A stretch of 64,000 nt of DNA, from contig CM033745.1 in NCBI GenBank assembly GCA_019671005.1, positions 3,581,146-3,645,145 of the forward strand, given 5' to 3'. The position numbers were made by a program, and so were the translations under genes. This DNA comes from Hibiscus mutabilis (lineage: Eukaryota; Streptophyta; Magnoliopsida; Malvales; Malvaceae). Shown piece by piece: positions 63,071 to 64,000 of this stretch. The first letter of the stretch is position 1. Each line of letters starts with the position of its first letter. The notes beneath the pieces were generated by a model, which did not search any database, was not told the origin of the DNA, and saw only the letters and a list, made by a program, of their open reading frames with translations.

Positions 63071-64000
63071 CTAGTTAAACATTTTCGGTCGAAGGAGGGA
63101 GAAGCGGCTTCGTGAGGACGACTTAACACGTCTTGATGTTCTGATGTTGGTCTGCTCCGAAGTAGACTGAATTGCAGCAGCCTTGTCCTGAGCTGCAAAC
63201 TTTCTCTCTTGGCTTTTACCCCATAGCACCAGGTACAATCCTGCTATGATCAACACTGCCCCAATGATGCTGCGTTTCAAAAAATAATGTTAATGCCAAA
63301 TTAATCACAACTCACAAGCTTAATGTAATGACAGATATTTTGTTGATTCTGGGGCGCCAACTTTAGTAGATGGATGGTTGATGAGTTTTGACTAAGGGAT
63401 GTAGAGATAATGTAGGGAAAGAGGGAAAAAAGGACCCACTTAGCAGTAGCACTTACCCTCCCAAATAGAACTCTTCCCCTAAAGCAATGGAAGCCATAAT
63501 GGCGACAACAAGTGTCTGAACAGGTTGATAAACGGCAACGAAGACAGGGCCACCTCTGTCGATACACCATATCTGTACAGCGAATGCAATCCCCGATGCC
63601 ACCACTCCCTGCATTTCATTTTCAATAACCCACCACCCCTACATTATTGCATATATATACCACTTTTTCTAATGCACTTTTAAAACTACAAGAGAAGAAA
63701 TCTTATAGAATAAATTAAGGGTTGTATCCCATGAACATGGACTCAAATATTTGCCCTATAAGGTCTTATTTGTACCATTTTCACGAAGAAAAAAACAGCA
63801 CACCAACTTTTCCATGACATTTCAAAAGATTTATCAACCCACTTTTTGACATTGTTTTTTTATCAAACCCTTAAAGGAGAACACGTTACAAGAGAAGAAT
63901 GGTTTGAGTAAAGGACAGATGAAATACTGACCGCGTAGAGAATAGTGAAGAGTTCTCCGCCAGAGTGGAAAATCCAAGCTTGAGAGTCTCTCTCAAAAAC
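63071..64000 (-). CDS. WAT1: WAT1-like EamA/DMT transporter, C-terminal exons
   Basis: Three exons are visible: 63932-64000 (cut by the window edge), 63457-63608 and 63071-63269, with GT/AG borders and consistent phases. They encode the end of the second EamA domain: 'QAWIFHSGGELFTILYA', 'GIAFAVQIWCIDRGGPVFVA', 'PVQTLVVAIMASIALGEEF' and 'IIGAVLIIAGLYLVLWGKSQ'. A hydrophilic Ser/Arg-rich tail ends at the stop. Four hydrophobic helices are apparent. The wording matches Arabidopsis WAT1 (At1g75500) as recalled, a tonoplast auxin exporter needed for secondary wall formation. Its place near a DREB2D-like gene, as in Arabidopsis, supports orthology. No frame break is visible in the part shown. Confidence 0.9.

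Overview
The window is nuclear DNA of a flowering plant, most likely a rosid dicot. It carries intron-containing plant genes, a plant-type tRNA-Leu(AAG), an L1-type LINE, a hAT transposon and long-LTR Gypsy elements. The host genes best match Arabidopsis families as I recall them; a Malvaceae-like genome is possible but cannot be shown from the sequence. Long stretches are AT-rich intergenic DNA.

Layout. 1-1530 (-): C-terminally cut PPR gene resembling At1g19720. 1691-4541 (-): decayed non-autonomous LTR element with a 51-bp tandem array. 4832-15082 (+): complete but coding-dead Tekay/Del-type Gypsy chromovirus with LTRs of about 2.8 kb and a perfect 5-bp target-site duplication. 15083-20124: AT-rich DNA with a 770-bp foldback element. 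20125-25550 (-): gag-only LTR retrotransposon whose insertion site is flanked by a 168-bp duplication. 26326-30500 (+): 18-exon GH35 beta-galactosidase. 32118-32962 (+): plastid-type LON-domain protein. 33485-35199 (-): papain-like protease with granulin domain (XBCP3-like). 36677-36756 (-): tRNA-Leu. 39216-43948 (+): decayed LINE. 44887-45567 (+): DREB2-type AP2/ERF factor. 46256-57437 (-): purple acid phosphatase pseudogene split by a hAT transposon, itself split by a solo LTR, itself split by another solo LTR. 59119-61747 (-): second purple acid phosphatase. 63071-64000 (-): 3' end of a WAT1-like transporter gene.

The host genes have unrelated roles (organelle RNA editing, wall or glycan galactose removal, plastid proteostasis, vacuolar or secretory proteolysis, stress transcription, phosphate scavenging, auxin export from the vacuole) and form no operon-like system. 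What links several of them is synteny: the PPR, LON, DREB2D-like and WAT1-like genes correspond to Arabidopsis neighbours on two homeologous segments, At1g19720-19740 and At1g75460-75500.

Almost every host gene here contains one to several single-base indels at conserved positions with the frame recovered immediately after. This looks more like residual sequencing error than decay, so these are annotated as genes with flagged breaks. No previously unknown biological system is evident. The most unusual structures are the four-deep nest at 46.2-57.4 kb and the microhomology-joined flank duplication around the gag-only element.
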